A stretch of 64,000 nucleotides of DNA from Pseudorasbora parva (lineage: Eukaryota > Chordata > Actinopteri > Cypriniformes > Gobionidae): assembly GCF_024679245.1 (NCBI RefSeq), contig NC_090188.1, positions 34,004,124 to 34,068,123 on the forward strand, in the 5' to 3' direction. Below the pieces are notes generated by a model. It searched no databases, was not told the DNA's origin, and saw nothing but the letters and a program-made list of their open reading frames with translations. Both the position numbers and the translations under genes were made by a program. Below are positions 34,035-44,499 of the stretch, piece after piece; the first letter of the stretch is position 1; every line of letters begins with the position of its first letter.

Positions 34035-36202
34035 CTGCGGCAGGACCGCTGAGAGCTGTCCCCCACGGGGCGGAGCGACCGAGGTCGTTCTCCCCCCGAG
34101 GCTCTCGGGAAATCGATGTTGTGCTCTCGCAGTCAAAAGGGCTCCGGACCACGTCGTTTCCCCATGTTCGCGCGCGGCTCTGGCCAGCACATATAAAATC
34201 TGCGGCAGAGCAGCGACTGCGTTCACACACCGAAAATCTGCCTCGATTAGTCCCTGCCGGTTATCCGCTTCAGGGGGTCGAGGCAGAGGTTCGGTTGATA
34301 CCCCAGACCAGCCTCGAGAGGTTGGTCCCCTTATCAGAGTATCTCGGCGCATGGTCATGCCTTCCGAATATCTCTGTGTGGGCCCTGCGCACTGTAGAAC
34401 GGGGATACAGACTGCAGTTCAGAGTTCCCCCCCCGAAATTTGGGGGGATAGTCTGGACAGTGGTCGGTCCCGAGCAGGTGGGGGTAATGGGGCAGGAAGT
34501 ACGCTCTCTGCTGGAAAAAGGGGCGATAGAAAGGGTTCCCCCGCCAGAAAGGGAGGTCGGGTTCTACAGCCGGTACTTCATAGTCCCCAAGAAGGATGGG
34601 GGGTTGCGTCCAATATTAGATCTCAGGCTTCTGAATCGGTCTCTGAGGAGATACAGGTTCAGGATGCTAACCATTCCTGTTATCGTGAGTCAGATCCAGT
34701 TCGAGGACTGGTTCGTCACGATAGATCTAAAGGACGCTTACTTCCATATTTCCATCCTTCCCAGTCACAGGAAGTTCCTGAGGTTCGCTTTCGGGGGCGA
34801 AGCGTTCCAATATCGGGTCCTTCCCTTTGGCCTAGCCTTGTCACCTCGCACCTTCACGAAGTGCATGGATGCAGCCCTGGCTCCGCTAAGACTCCAGGGC
34901 ATCCGGGTACTGAATTATATCGACGACTGGTTGATCATGGCCAGGTCGTACGATATGGCAGTTCAGCATCGAGATGCTGTTCTAGCACACATGAGGTGTT
35001 TGGGGTTGAGACTCAACGCGAAAAAGAGCACGTTGACGCCCTCCCAGAGAATTACGTTCCTGGGAATAGTGTGGGACTCGGTAACGATGCGGGCACACAT
35101 GTCACCCGCGCGTATCGAGACCATACGGGCGGAGGTCTCAAGTATAAGGTTGGGCCACAGCATCACTGTCAAACAGTTCCAGAGACTGGTGGGTCTCATG
35201 GCAGCAGCGTCCAGTGTGATTCCACTCGGCCTGCTCCACATGAGACCGCTACAGTGGTGGCTGAGAACCAAGGGGTTTTCTCCGAAGGGGAATCCCTTTC
35301 GTATGATCAGGGTAACGCGCAGATGCATTCGTTCCCTGGTTATATGGAAGAAACCTTGGTTTCTGTCCCTGGGGCTAGTATTGGGAGCATCGTGTTGCCG
35401 GAAAACCGTTTCAACAGATGCATCCCTTACTGGTTGGGGCGCGGTCATGGAAGGCCGAGGGGCGAGAGGTCCTTGGACAGCCCAGCATGCTTCATGGCAC
35501 ATCAACTGCCTAGAGATGCTGGCTGTCTGGAAAGCTCTGAGGAGTTTTCTCGAGGACCTTCGCGGCCACCATGTCCTGATACGATCCGACAACACTGCCG
35601 TGGTATCGTATTTAAATCATCAGGGGGGTCTGAGATCGCGCTCTCTGTACAGACTGGCGCATCAAGTCCTCCTGTGGTCCCACGGGAAACTGTCTTCTCT
35701 CAGGGCAGTTTATATCCCGGGGGACCAGAACCAGGGAGCAGACATCCTGTCGAGGCAGGGGCTGAGGCCCGGGGAGTGGCGTCTCCATCCAGAGGTGGTG
35801 GAGGCCATATGCGAGAGGTTCGGCCGAATGGAAGTGGATTTGTTTGCGTCTCGAGAGACGACCCACTGTCCACTTTGGTTCTCCCTCAGGCATCCGGCTC
35901 CGTTGGGCCTGGATGCCATGTCACAGGCGTGGCCGAGGCTGCGTCTGTACGCATTTCCCCCGATTGCTCTGCTCCCGGGAGTTCTGGAGCGGGTTCGCCG
36001 GGAAGGCATTCGCCTGCTTCTGATAGCACCCCGGTGGCCGACCAGGGTATGGTTCTCCGACATTATGGACCTGCTAGACGACCTTCCATGGCAGATTCCT
36101 CTGAGGAGGGATCTGTTGACTCAGGCGGGGGGCTCGATATTTCACCCCCAGCCAGAGTTATGGAACCTGTGGGCTTGGCCCCTGAGGGGGCAGAGCTCAT
36201 AG
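33938..36202 (+). CDS. DIRS ORF2, reverse transcriptase / RNase H
   Basis: 754 codons, in a different frame from ORF1 and overlapping its end. RT motifs include FFIVPKKDGGLRP-like YFIVPKKDGGLRPILDLRLL, the palm DLKDAYFHI (first catalytic Asp) and YIDDW at residues 327-331 (second Asp pair). The RNase H domain has STDASLTGWG (Asp 494), CLEMLAVWKAL and RSDNTAVVSYL, then NQGADILSR. The C-terminal 150 residues (VDLFASRETTHCP, APLGLDAMSQAW, IAPRWPTRVWF) match the extension often described in DIRS elements as N6-adenine methyltransferase-like; its activity is uncertain. The start may be the ATG at 33938, or it may be reached by frameshifting from ORF1. No stop interrupts the domains. Confidence 0.9.
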   Translation: MAEEATLSREVFKAEDRPEGGYSGQEGFQAVLAAAGPLRAVPHGAERPRSFSPRGSREIDVVLSQSKGLRTTSFPHVRARLWPAHIKSAAEQRLRSHTENLPRLVPAGYPLQGVEAEVRLIPQTSLERLVPLSEYLGAWSCLPNISVWALRTVERGYRLQFRVPPPKFGGIVWTVVGPEQVGVMGQEVRSLLEKGAIERVPPPEREVGFYSRYFIVPKKDGGLRPILDLRLLNRSLRRYRFRMLTIPVIVSQIQFEDWFVTIDLKDAYFHISILPSHRKFLRFAFGGEAFQYRVLPFGLALSPRTFTKCMDAALAPLRLQGIRVLNYIDDWLIMARSYDMAVQHRDAVLAHMRCLGLRLNAKKSTLTPSQRITFLGIVWDSVTMRAHMSPARIETIRAEVSSIRLGHSITVKQFQRLVGLMAAASSVIPLGLLHMRPLQWWLRTKGFSPKGNPFRMIRVTRRCIRSLVIWKKPWFLSLGLVLGASCCRKTVSTDASLTGWGAVMEGRGARGPWTAQHASWHINCLEMLAVWKALRSFLEDLRGHHVLIRSDNTAVVSYLNHQGGLRSRSLYRLAHQVLLWSHGKLSSLRAVYIPGDQNQGADILSRQGLRPGEWRLHPEVVEAICERFGRMEVDLFASRETTHCPLWFSLRHPAPLGLDAMSQAWPRLRLYAFPPIALLPGVLERVRREGIRLLLIAPRWPTRVWFSDIMDLLDDLPWQIPLRRDLLTQAGGSIFHPQPELWNLWAWPLRGQSS

Positions 36203-37206
36203 AGGAAGGGCTGTCAGCAGGTGTCGTGGAGACTATACTCAGCTCCAGGGCTCCTTCCACCAGGAAGCTGTACAACTTGAAGTGGAGAGTGTTCTCCATA
36301 TGGTGTAGAGACCGTGAAGTAGACCCAGTGAACTGCGCTGTGGCTTCAGTACTGGAGTTTCTGCAAGATCGGTTTTCCACCGGGCTTACCCCGTCCACAC
36401 TTAAGGTGTATGTGGCAGCGATAGGAGCTTTCCACGCACCATTAGGTGAAGGACCTCTGGGGAGGCACCATCTGGTTGTACGGTTCCTCCGAGGAGCGCG
36501 GAGGATGAGACCTGTGGCTCGTTCTAGGATCCCTGCGTGGGATCTGGCAGTGGTTCTCGAAGGGTTGGTTGAGGCCCCCTTCGAACCGCTGGAGTTGGCT
36601 GAGGCCAAGAACCTCACGCTTAAGGTAGCTTTTCTCTTAGCCATCACCTCTCTGAGGAGGGTGGGGGACCTTCAGGCATTGGCAGTAACACCCAATTGCT
36701 TGGAGTTTGCCCCAGGCAACGTGAAAGCTATCTTGCGGCCGACCCCGGGATACGTCCCCAAGGTACCGTCTAATGCGGTACGGTCGGTGGTTCTCCAGGC
36801 TTTTCATCCCCCGCCTCATGTGACGGCAGATGAGGGCAGGCTTCACCTTCTCTGCCCGGTGCGGGCATTGAGGATTTATTTGGAGAGGTCTGCCCAGTGG
36901 AGGAAGTCAGACCAGTTGTTAGTGTGCTTTGGTCCACCTAGGAAGGGGCTGCCTGCAGCGAAACAGACAATTAGTAACTGGATTGTCCAGGCAATAGCAA
37001 CGGCCTATCAGGTGCGCAACTTGCCTTCACCTATAGCCGTGAGGGCTCATTCTACCAGGGGCATGGCCTCCTCGGTAGCCCTCCTTTCCGGAGCTTCTCT
37101 GCAAGAGATTTGCGAGGCGGCTGGGTGGGCCACACCGCATACCTTCGTGAGGTATTATAGTCTGCACCTCCCGGTGACGCCAGGCGCTAGGGTGCTCGCC
37201 CCCTGA
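36199..37206 (+). CDS. DIRS ORF3, tyrosine recombinase (conserved part)
   Basis: The recombinase begins almost exactly where ORF2 stops and ends at TGA 37204-37206. This frame is open from 34351 (951 codons in all), overlapping ORF2 for 1.85 kb, so the true start is unresolved. An N-terminal SAM-like core-binding part (STRKLYNLKWRVFSIWC, LTPSTLKVYVAAIGAFH) precedes the catalytic part, which has the Arg of SLRRVGDLQ (near residue 769-770 counted from 34351), H900 and R903 in AHSTRG, the AGW motif and Tyr 935/936 in VRYYS. All four catalytic positions R-H-R-Y are present. It would insert the circular cDNA at GTT. Confidence 0.88.
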   Translation: MEEGLSAGVVETILSSRAPSTRKLYNLKWRVFSIWCRDREVDPVNCAVASVLEFLQDRFSTGLTPSTLKVYVAAIGAFHAPLGEGPLGRHHLVVRFLRGARRMRPVARSRIPAWDLAVVLEGLVEAPFEPLELAEAKNLTLKVAFLLAITSLRRVGDLQALAVTPNCLEFAPGNVKAILRPTPGYVPKVPSNAVRSVVLQAFHPPPHVTADEGRLHLLCPVRALRIYLERSAQWRKSDQLLVCFGPPRKGLPAAKQTISNWIVQAIATAYQVRNLPSPIAVRAHSTRGMASSVALLSGASLQEICEAAGWATPHTFVRYYSLHLPVTPGARVLAP

Positions 37207-37262
37207 TTATGCACTCCGGTTCATGTCATGGGGTGCAGGATAGGCGAGGACTAGTGGGTACT

Positions 37263-37380
37263 CGTTCCCCAATGTGTCATCTACGATGACGCAGTGCGAG
37301 TTCCCTCGATAAAGGGAACGTCTCGGGTTATGAATATAACCCATGTTCCCTGAGAGGGAACGAGACACTGCGTCTCGTAG
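37263..37380 (+). promoter_or_regulatory. DIRS internal complementary region (circle junction template)
   Basis: 37263-37319 is the reverse complement of the left end 32301-32357 with one mismatch. 37317-37380 is the reverse complement of the right end (about 37562-37626) with a 1-bp gap. The two meet at AAC, the complement of the bordering GTT. In DIRS elements this region templates completion and circularisation of the cDNA. Confidence 0.88.
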
Positions 37381-37417
37381 CCCCGCCTATCTACAGAGCG
37401 GCCCGCTTCATAGCAGT

Positions 37418-37579
37418 AAGCTGCGTTTGCTTGTGCCGGCGTCCCTTTATACCTCCGGGTATGCCGTCACTCGTTACGTCATTACACAACACCAATCAAG
37501 ATTGGACTTTTTTGATATGAACTCAGCAGCGTCACGCCGAGGGCGTTCCCCGATGTGTCATCTACGATGACGCAGTGTC
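37418..37579 (-). repeat. DIRS right inverted terminal repeat
   Basis: Inverted copy of 32323-32483. Outside it (37580-37623) the right end has its own palindromic CTCGTTCCCTCTCAGGGAAC and GGGTTATATTCATAACCC, absent from the left end. Confidence 0.85.
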
Positions 37580-37626
37580 TCGTTCCCTCTCAGGGAACAT
37601 GGGTTATATTCATAACCCGAGACGTT

Positions 37627-38355
37627 TTTGCTAGTTTCAGCCCGACGTAGCTATCATTTTGGGTTTGATGGAAATAGCAAGTTTGACAAAAGGTTCTTGA
37701 GTATATGGAAATCTGTGGAAAGGGATGATGAGTGAAAATGGGTTTAACAATAAGGTTCTTGAGTGAAAATCAGGGAATAGTGATTTAAATGGATGTTATG
37801 AATGTGTTTGAGAAAGAAATGAATGAGATGTGAAGTAATGTAATTAAGATGGGACATTTATGTAGACTGTAAACTGAAGGATGTTTTATGTAGAGACTGA
37901 ATGTAATTGGATAGATCATTCTGTCTATTTATTTTGTTTGTATATTTGTTTGTATATCTGTATATTTTTATTTCAGACCACTATTGTGTTTTTGACAATT
38001 TTTTTGACCATTTTAATTATCTTTCTTTTTTTATTTTTCTTATTTCTCATGCATATGTTATCACTATTTTAATGAATTTCTATATAAAGCCTGTTGAATT
38101 GCCATATGAAATGTGCTATACAAATTAACTTGCCTTGCCTTTTTATGTCCAGTGCCACATTGTTCATATAGCAAATGCACTCAATGTTTGACCATGGGCG
38201 TGCTGGTCAGAAAACGTGGTGTGTTAAGGCACATTGTTGGCACGTTGCTATTTTGAGGCAACTGAAAATGTCTGCCATTGACCAACAAAACACTTTATTT
38301 TTGGTGTTATTTAAAGGGGCGGGTGCACAACACGAGTAGCCTACACTCTGCTTAT
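37627..38355. other. Unassigned AT-rich DNA
   Basis: No gene seen. A hydrophobic ORF (37881-38128) is T-rich low-complexity sequence. Confidence 0.5.
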
Positions 38356-38356
38356 T

Positions 38357-38359
<3 letters not shown>

Positions 38360-38391
<32 letters not shown>

Positions 38392-38398
38392 ACACACA
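38360..38398. repeat. (CA)n microsatellite
   Basis: Near-pure ACACAC tract with one CACC interruption. Confidence 0.95.
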
Positions 38399-38498
38399 TG
38401 GATGTGCAAATAAAAGGATCCCTCTCTGGAGAAGCATTCAGTCTTTCCACTGATTTCTGAATGATCATGTTGTCATGGTTCATGAATTCATTGGTTCA

Positions 38499-38600
<102 letters not shown>

Positions 38601-38696
38601 AGTGTAAGTAGGAGGCGTGGTTTCTGATTACCTGCTCATCAGATCACCACCACCACCTGCTCCACCTGATTACCCGGTCTACATTATGTAAGGGAT

Positions 38697-38831
38697 AATG
38701 TACACCCAGCCGGTTGTAATCGCAGAATAAACCCCGACAGAGTGATCAGGACCCCGACGCGAAGCGGAGGGGTCTTGCATCACTCTGAAGGGGTTTATTC
38801 TGCGATAAAAACCGGCTGGGTGTACATTATC
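38697..38831. repeat. Hairpin-forming repeat
   Basis: Arms of about 44 bp: GGGATAATGTACACCCAGCC with GCAGAATAAACCCC, and the inverse GGGGTTTATTCTGC with GGCTGGGTGTACATTATCCC. The interior carries CCCGACGCGAAGCGGAGGGG. It directly precedes a TTATTACAC-type end at 38832. Confidence 0.75.
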
Positions 38832-39490
38832 CCGCTTATTACACGGCTACTAGTCTCAAATAAATAATTATTAGACACAAAATATTGTCTCGAGATAAAA
38901 TATTTTATTAGCTCTTACACAAAGCTTCCGCGAAGGAAAACAGTTCCAACCTGCTTTAAGCCTTTATCTATTGCTGAAGATTTGCCATATGCCCTTGCTA
39001 AATGTTGAAAATGAATGCTGAAAGGGTTAACGTTAGTTCACCCAAAAATGTTACTCACCCTCAAGTTATCGTAGGTGTATATGACATTCTTCTTTCAGAC
39101 AAATACAATCGGAGTCATATTTAAAAAGTCCAGGCTAACGTTAATCCCAGCAGTTGTTGTAGTTGTGTTTGAAGTCCATAAAAAATGCAGCTATCCGTAA
39201 AATAACGTGCTCCACACGACTCCGATGGGATAATAGAGCCTTCTGATTTGAATCGATGCGTTTGTGTAAGAAAAATATCTATATTAAAAACGTTATAAAG
39301 GAAACCTGCCTTGATGTCTTCCATTGTAACCCACGACTGTTTAAGCCACACGATGGCGCCAGCGTTAAGCATAGAAGTAGTACCGGTCAAGATAGTACCC
39401 GTATGAGCGGGTGTTATCTGCAAATAACGTACCGCTGGAATGCGCGATTGACCAATCAGAATCAAGTATTTCACAGAGCAGTGTAATAAG
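38832..39490. mobile_element. Non-autonomous repeat with TTATTACAC ends, copy 2
   Basis: CTTATTACACGGCT at the left and, inverted, CTTATTACACTGCT at the right. The interior (39025-39490) is co-linear with 28130-28645. It may form one element with the preceding hairpin. Inserted in the gypsy 5' LTR. Confidence 0.55.
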
Positions 39491-39683
39491 GCTTGCTAAC
39501 CACCCTGTTTTTGTCAGATCGTTTGTTGTTCCATGGTCCTGTCCTGTTCTCCTCCCGTTTCATCCGGTGTTTGCTGTTCTTGTGGGATTCTGTTCGTGTT
39601 CTGTGGATGTCTTCACCGTAGTGGATCAGCTCCCGGATCTGGTTGTCCATCGAGTCCCTGCGTCACACGGACCAAAGCCTAGC

Positions 39684-40574
39684 TAGTGATGGCCAAATGA
39701 AGCGTTTCAAAGCAGTATTGCTTTCTGATACAATTGTGTCGAAAATGGTTCGTTACTCGAAGCTTCATTCAGATAGAAATTGCAGCACCATCTTCTGGTG
39801 AAGTAAATGTAATGCAACAAAGCTGACAAGCATAAAATGCAAGTAGGCTTATGTTCACGCCCCGTTTATTACGTGTTTACCGAGGCGATCGAAGCTGAAA
39901 CAGTGTTGGTGCTGTATTTTACAAATACTGAGGAATTTCATGTGTTCACCTTGATAATAAAACATTAATGATGTGTGCGTGTGTAATTATTTATTTAGAC
40001 AAGGACAGAAGATCAGACCAGCTTTAAAAAGCTGGAAACCATCACAGAAATTCTATTGGTTTCTATTAAAATACCAATAGGAACCGTTGGCTTTTACAAT
40101 TTAAAGCACTACAGATTTTTTTTTCTTTGTGTGTGGGACATATTCCATTAGGATCTGATGCCCCCTCCAATAGAACCCAACATATATCAGAAGAGACCCG
40201 CAGAGACCACAATAATTCCCATTACAACCAATACAATTCCCATGAAAACCATTAAATGCAATAGAATTTCAGTAAAAGTGTTTTTTATTTATTTATTTTT
40301 TGTTTTATTTATTTATATATTTTTTAGCATGGCAGTATCATGTATGAAAGCACATAAGAAATACAGCCGGCAGGTTTCAAACCTGTCAACACTGATTGGG
40401 CTGTGAAAGCAGTCAGGTGGTTCACTACAGGAGTGAAGCAGTTTGTTTGTTTCAGAAGGCATTTTCATGTGACTAGTGACGTAATGATACAAGCTCCGAA
40501 GCAGTGGCTCATTTCAAGGACCGTTCGAGTTTGAAGCAAGCTTCGGAGCATCGGTGTCAGACGTAACATCACTA
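39684..40574. mobile_element. Non-autonomous hAT element with 8-bp target duplication
   Basis: The ends TAGTGATG and CATCACTA are inverted repeats. AGCCTAGC lies directly outside on both sides (39676-39683 and 40575-40582). 8-bp duplication and short TIRs are hAT hallmarks. 891 bp without a transposase ORF; it contains a T-rich ATTTATTT tract. It splits the gypsy 5' LTR. Confidence 0.85.
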
Positions 40575-40748
40575 AGCCTAGCTACATCGTCTGATTACTC
40601 TTTACTGATTGTGGTGTTATGAGATGGAACCAGCCTAACGTCTGACCTCCTTCATATCTACTATCTGTGTTCTGAGAAAATAAAGATCTTGTATTGCACT
40701 CGCTATTGAATCCGCTTCTGTTTCATGATAGAACAATCTGACCACATC

Positions 40749-41810
40749 ATGGATTCAGCGAGTGACACTAATCTCCAGGAATTTCTCTCACTAACAGCAA
40801 CGCCCGTCTCGACAATCAAGAGGAACAAATGGCGGTTACTGGCCACGCCGTGCAGGCTTTGGTGGCGCAGGTGTCCAAGCTCACCCAGAGGATTCAACAA
40901 CTTCATGGTCTCACTCCGCCAACCCCACCGTCCGTTCCCCCCCATCATCGGCCACGTTAGTCTGAGTCAGGAACCGCGACTACCTCCACCAGAACGCTAT
41001 TTGGGTGAGCCCAACCTTTGTCGAGCATTTTTAACTAAGTGTTTCGTGTTCTTTTCTCTCCAACCTCAGACATTCGCTACAGAGCGGTCTAAGGTAGCAC
41101 TGGTGATCACGTTGCTCTCCGGACGCGTGGCTCAATGGGGAACAGCGGTGTGGGAGAATCAACATCAGTGCTGCTCCTTGTTCCAAGCCCTTACCGATGA
41201 GATGAAGCTGGTGTTCGACCAGTCGGTCGCCGGGCGTGAGGTGGCGCGACAGTTGTCGGACCTTCACCAAGGAGACAGGTCCATTTCCGACTACTCGATT
41301 GAATTCCGCACCCTGGCGGCCGAATCGAGATGGAACGAGGACACGCAGTGGGACAGGTTCCTGCATGGGTTGGCTGACCGCATCCAACAGGAGATCTACA
41401 CTCTGGACCTTCCTACAAGCTTCGATGGATTAGTTGAACTGGCTTTAAGAGTTGATGCTCGACTGGAACGTCGGAAGTATCGATCCTCATTGCTCCCGAG
41501 TCCAGAGGTCCCCGGATGGTCTGCGGTCAGAGTCATGGATGCGGTCAGCCCGTCACTCGATCACAAACCCTTGCAGGTCGGTAGAACTCGGCTTTCCCGG
41601 GAGGAGAGAGTTGGCTTATGCCTGTACTGTGGTGGAAATGGACACTTTTTGGACCGTTGTCCGGTAAAAGTCTGCCCCGTCAGTAGAACAGAGGTTAGTG
41701 GGGGGCGGTCATTCTCGAGGAAACCCTTCATCAGCCACTCCCCTCCCGGTAAGACTTCAGTGGGCAACCTCCACTCATCAGTGTCAAGCCTTAGTGGATT
41801 CGGGAGCTGA
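40749..41810 (+). pseudogene. Gypsy Gag, C-terminally frameshifted
   Basis: The ATG at 40749 follows the LTR end and reads MDSASDTNLQEFLSL. The capsid region contains RVAQWGTAVW, SDLHQGDRSISDYSIEFRTL and FLHGLADRIQQE, typical of fish gypsy Gag. A CCHC knuckle C-x2-C-x4-H-x4-C is present (CLYCGGNGHFLDRC, 41620-41660). The frame leaves the protease frame near 41790. Confidence 0.8.
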
Positions 41811-42081
41811 AGCTAACTTTTTTGATAAAACTCTCGCCACTCACCTTCAGATCCCTCTCAACACACTCACCCACAAGATTTCAGTCAGTGCACTTGATGG
41901 ACAGAGCCTCCCGGACATTTCATTCAGAACCAACGCCATCACTCTCATCACTGCTGGGAACCACACAGAGATAGAATTCTTCATCACCGATTTTCCATTG
42001 GTTACCATTGTCCTCGGTCACCCCTGGAGGGTTAAGCATGACCCCAGGGTTGACTGGGGACACAATTCCGTCTCGGGTTAG
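41698..42081 (+). pseudogene. Gypsy aspartic protease
   Basis: ALVDSGAEANFFDK holds the D-S-G-A catalytic triad. VLGHPW-type downstream sequence follows (VTIVLGHPWRVKHDP). It is in a different frame from Gag, and a stop at 42079 separates it from RT in the same frame. Confidence 0.78.
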
Positions 42082-42108
42082 AGTAATCATTGCTACACCT
42101 CTTGTCTT

Positions 42109-42813
42109 GTGTCTGCCTGTATGTCTGTGTCTAGTTCTGTGTTGCAGGATGCTGAGTCACAGGATGAGCCGGTGAATTTGTCAAACGTGCCCCAGGAGTA
42201 CCTCGACCTGAAGGAAGTGTTCAGTAAGTCCCGAGCTGCTTCTCTACCTCCTCACCGTCCCTATGACTGTGCCATAGACTTATTGCCAATTATGTCTCCG
42301 CCTAAAGGCAAGTTATACTCACTTTCTGCTCCTGAGAGGGAGGCAATGGAGAAATATATTTCTGATTCTTTGGCAACCGGGCTCTTCCGCCCCTCTTCTT
42401 CTCCGGCGGGGGCGGGGTTCTTTTTTGTGGGGAAGAGGGATGGATCTCTGCGACCCTGTATTGATTACCGAGGGCTGAATAACTTCACGGTAAAGAATAC
42501 TTATCCTTTGCCGCTGATGTCTTCAGCCTTCGAGAGGTTGCAGGAAGAATCAGTCTTCAAAAAATTGGACTTGCGTAATACTTATCATTTGGTCGCAATT
42601 ATAGAGGGGGATGAGCGGAAGACCGCATTTAATACCCCCAGGGGGCACTTTGAATACTTGGTCATGCCCTTTGGGCTGTCCAACTCCCCAGCGGTTTTTC
42701 AAGCACTCATTAACGACGTGTTGAGAGACATGGTAGATCAGTTCATTTATATCTACCTGGATGACATACTGATATTTTCTTTGTCTCTCCTGGAACATGT
42801 TCCAACACGTTAG
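42109..42813 (+). pseudogene. Gypsy reverse transcriptase
   Basis: Reads [40 protein letters not shown] (palm Asp), [19 protein letters not shown] and [11 protein letters not shown] with the YLDD active site. The frame is lost directly after the active site (42785). Remnants of the thumb and RNase H follow at 42850-43292 ([18 protein letters not shown] at 43190-43240). Confidence 0.85.
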
Positions 42814-43814
42814 ACGAGTGCTCCAGAGGATGGCTCCAGAATGGGCTTTTTGTCAAGGCAGAGAAATGCGTATTTCATGCACAGTCTGTTCCTTTTCTAG
42901 GTTACATCATCTCGTCTGAGGGAGTGTGCATGGATCCCGACAAGGTTAAGGCTGTGGTGGATTGGCCAACTCCAGATTCCCCTAAGGCCCTGTAGTGGTT
43001 TCTGGGGTTCGCCAATTTTTACCGAAGATTTATTCGTAATTACAGCCAGCTAGCCGCTCCTCTAACAGCCTTGACCTCCCCACGAACTACGTTCAGGTGG
43101 TCTGGTGTAGCCGAAGCTACATTTTCCAAAATCAAGAGCCACTTTGTTTCGGCTCCCATTCTCATCGCCCCTGCCCCATCACGTCATTTCATGGTGGAGG
43201 TCGATGCGTCAGATGTGGAGGTAGGTGCAGTTCTATCCCAGCACTCTTCCTCGGATGACAAGATGCACCCTTGCATGTTTTTTTCCCATTGATTATCTAA
43301 CTTTTTTTACCCATCGTATTATATAACTACGATATTGGTTGCAGTCAAGTTGGCCTTGGAAGAATGGCGTCACTGGTTGGTTGGAAGGGTCAGGGGCACC
43401 TTTTATAGTCTAGACCAATCATAAGAATTTGGAATATATCAGATCCGCTTAAAGACTGATTTTTTGCTCTCGTACCGACCGGGTTGCAAGAACATCAAAT
43501 CCGATGCTTTATCTCATGTTTTTGACCGTTCCAAACGCCCGCCTACTCCCGAGTGCATTTTTTCCGAGAGACTCATTGTCTCCACACTTGTATGGGAGAT
43601 CAAATAGAAGGTCAAAACGGCCTTAGAAGGGGTAATCCCTCCTCCCGGTGGTCCACCGAGTCGATTGTTCGTGCCGGAGGGCTTACGGTCCAACGTTATT
43701 CAGTGAGGTCATTCTTCCAATGTGGCATGTCATCCAGGAGTTAATCGTACCAGTTTTTTAGTGAAGCAACGGTTTTGGTGGCCAGGAATGACTCGTAACA
43801 TTTGAGATTTTGTA

Positions 43815-44480
43815 TTGGCTTGTTCGGTTTGTGCCTGTGGTAAGACTTCCCATCATCCTCCAGATCGGTTACTCCAACCACTGTCTGTCCCTTCGAGACC
43901 CTGGTCCCACATCGCACTAGATTTTGTCACCATCCTCCCACCCTCCCAGGGTAAGTCGGTCATTTTGACCGTAGTGGACCGGTTCTCAAAGGCGGCACAC
44001 TTTATCCCCTTACCTAAATTACCCTCCACTAAGGAGACAGTGGTGGCTGTCATTGAACACGTCTTTCGCATTCATTGCCTCCCGATTGACATGGTCTCTT
44101 TTGTAGGTTGCTGGGGGCGACCATAAGTCTGTCTTCGGGTTTACATCCCCAGAGCAACGGTCAAACCGAAAGAGCCAACCAGGATTTAGAAAGAGGGTTG
44201 CGATTGTGTGGCTTCCAAGAATCCTTCCTCCTGGAGCCAACAACTTCCATGGGTTGAGTACGCACAGACCTCGTTACCAGTATCGTCCATGGGCCTCTCA
44301 CCGTTTGAGTGTAGTATAGGTTACCAGTCACCTGTTTTTCCTAGTCTGGAATCCGAAGTCGCGGCCCCCTTCACTCACGCCTTTGTCCAGAGGTGCCGCT
44401 GCACTTGGACCAGAGCCCGTGAGACTCTGCTCCAAGTGAGAGTGCGTACCAAGGCCCAAGCCGATCGCCACCTTGTCTAA
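43815..44480 (+). pseudogene. Gypsy integrase, broken
   Basis: [20 protein letters not shown] (first catalytic Asp) and [18 protein letters not shown] lie at 43880-44010. A partly decayed zinc-binding region precedes it (43740-43850). The stretch that should hold the second Asp has a deletion near 44100. [14 protein letters not shown] is recognisable only after frame changes (44150-44190), so the third catalytic residue is separated from the core. Confidence 0.78.
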
Positions 44481-44499
44481 GCCCCCCGTCTACGTTGTT

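Larger units (their letters stand above)
32301..37626 (+). mobile_element. DIRS-type tyrosine-recombinase retrotransposon, apparently intact
   Basis: A 5.3-kb element with three open ORFs (Gag-like; RT/RNase H; tyrosine recombinase), inverted terminal repeats (32323-32483 against 37418-37579), and an internal complementary region (37263-37380) that joins the reverse complements of both outer ends. GTT stands at both borders (32301-32303 and 37624-37626), with a single GTT at the internal junction (37317-37319, as AAC). DIRS elements lack DDE integrase: they are known to form a circular DNA using the complementary region and integrate by the YR without target duplication. The open ORFs and well-matched ends suggest recent activity. 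The GC-rich body contrasts with its AT-rich surroundings. Confidence 0.92.

Noticed and set aside
34963..36647. Minus-strand ORFs of 117-210 aa opposite DIRS ORF2/ORF3
   Set aside because: Antisense shadows of the RT and recombinase genes.
37881..38128. Small membrane protein ORF
   Set aside because: T-rich low-complexity DNA gives a run of Phe/Leu/Ile; no conserved start, splice context or family.
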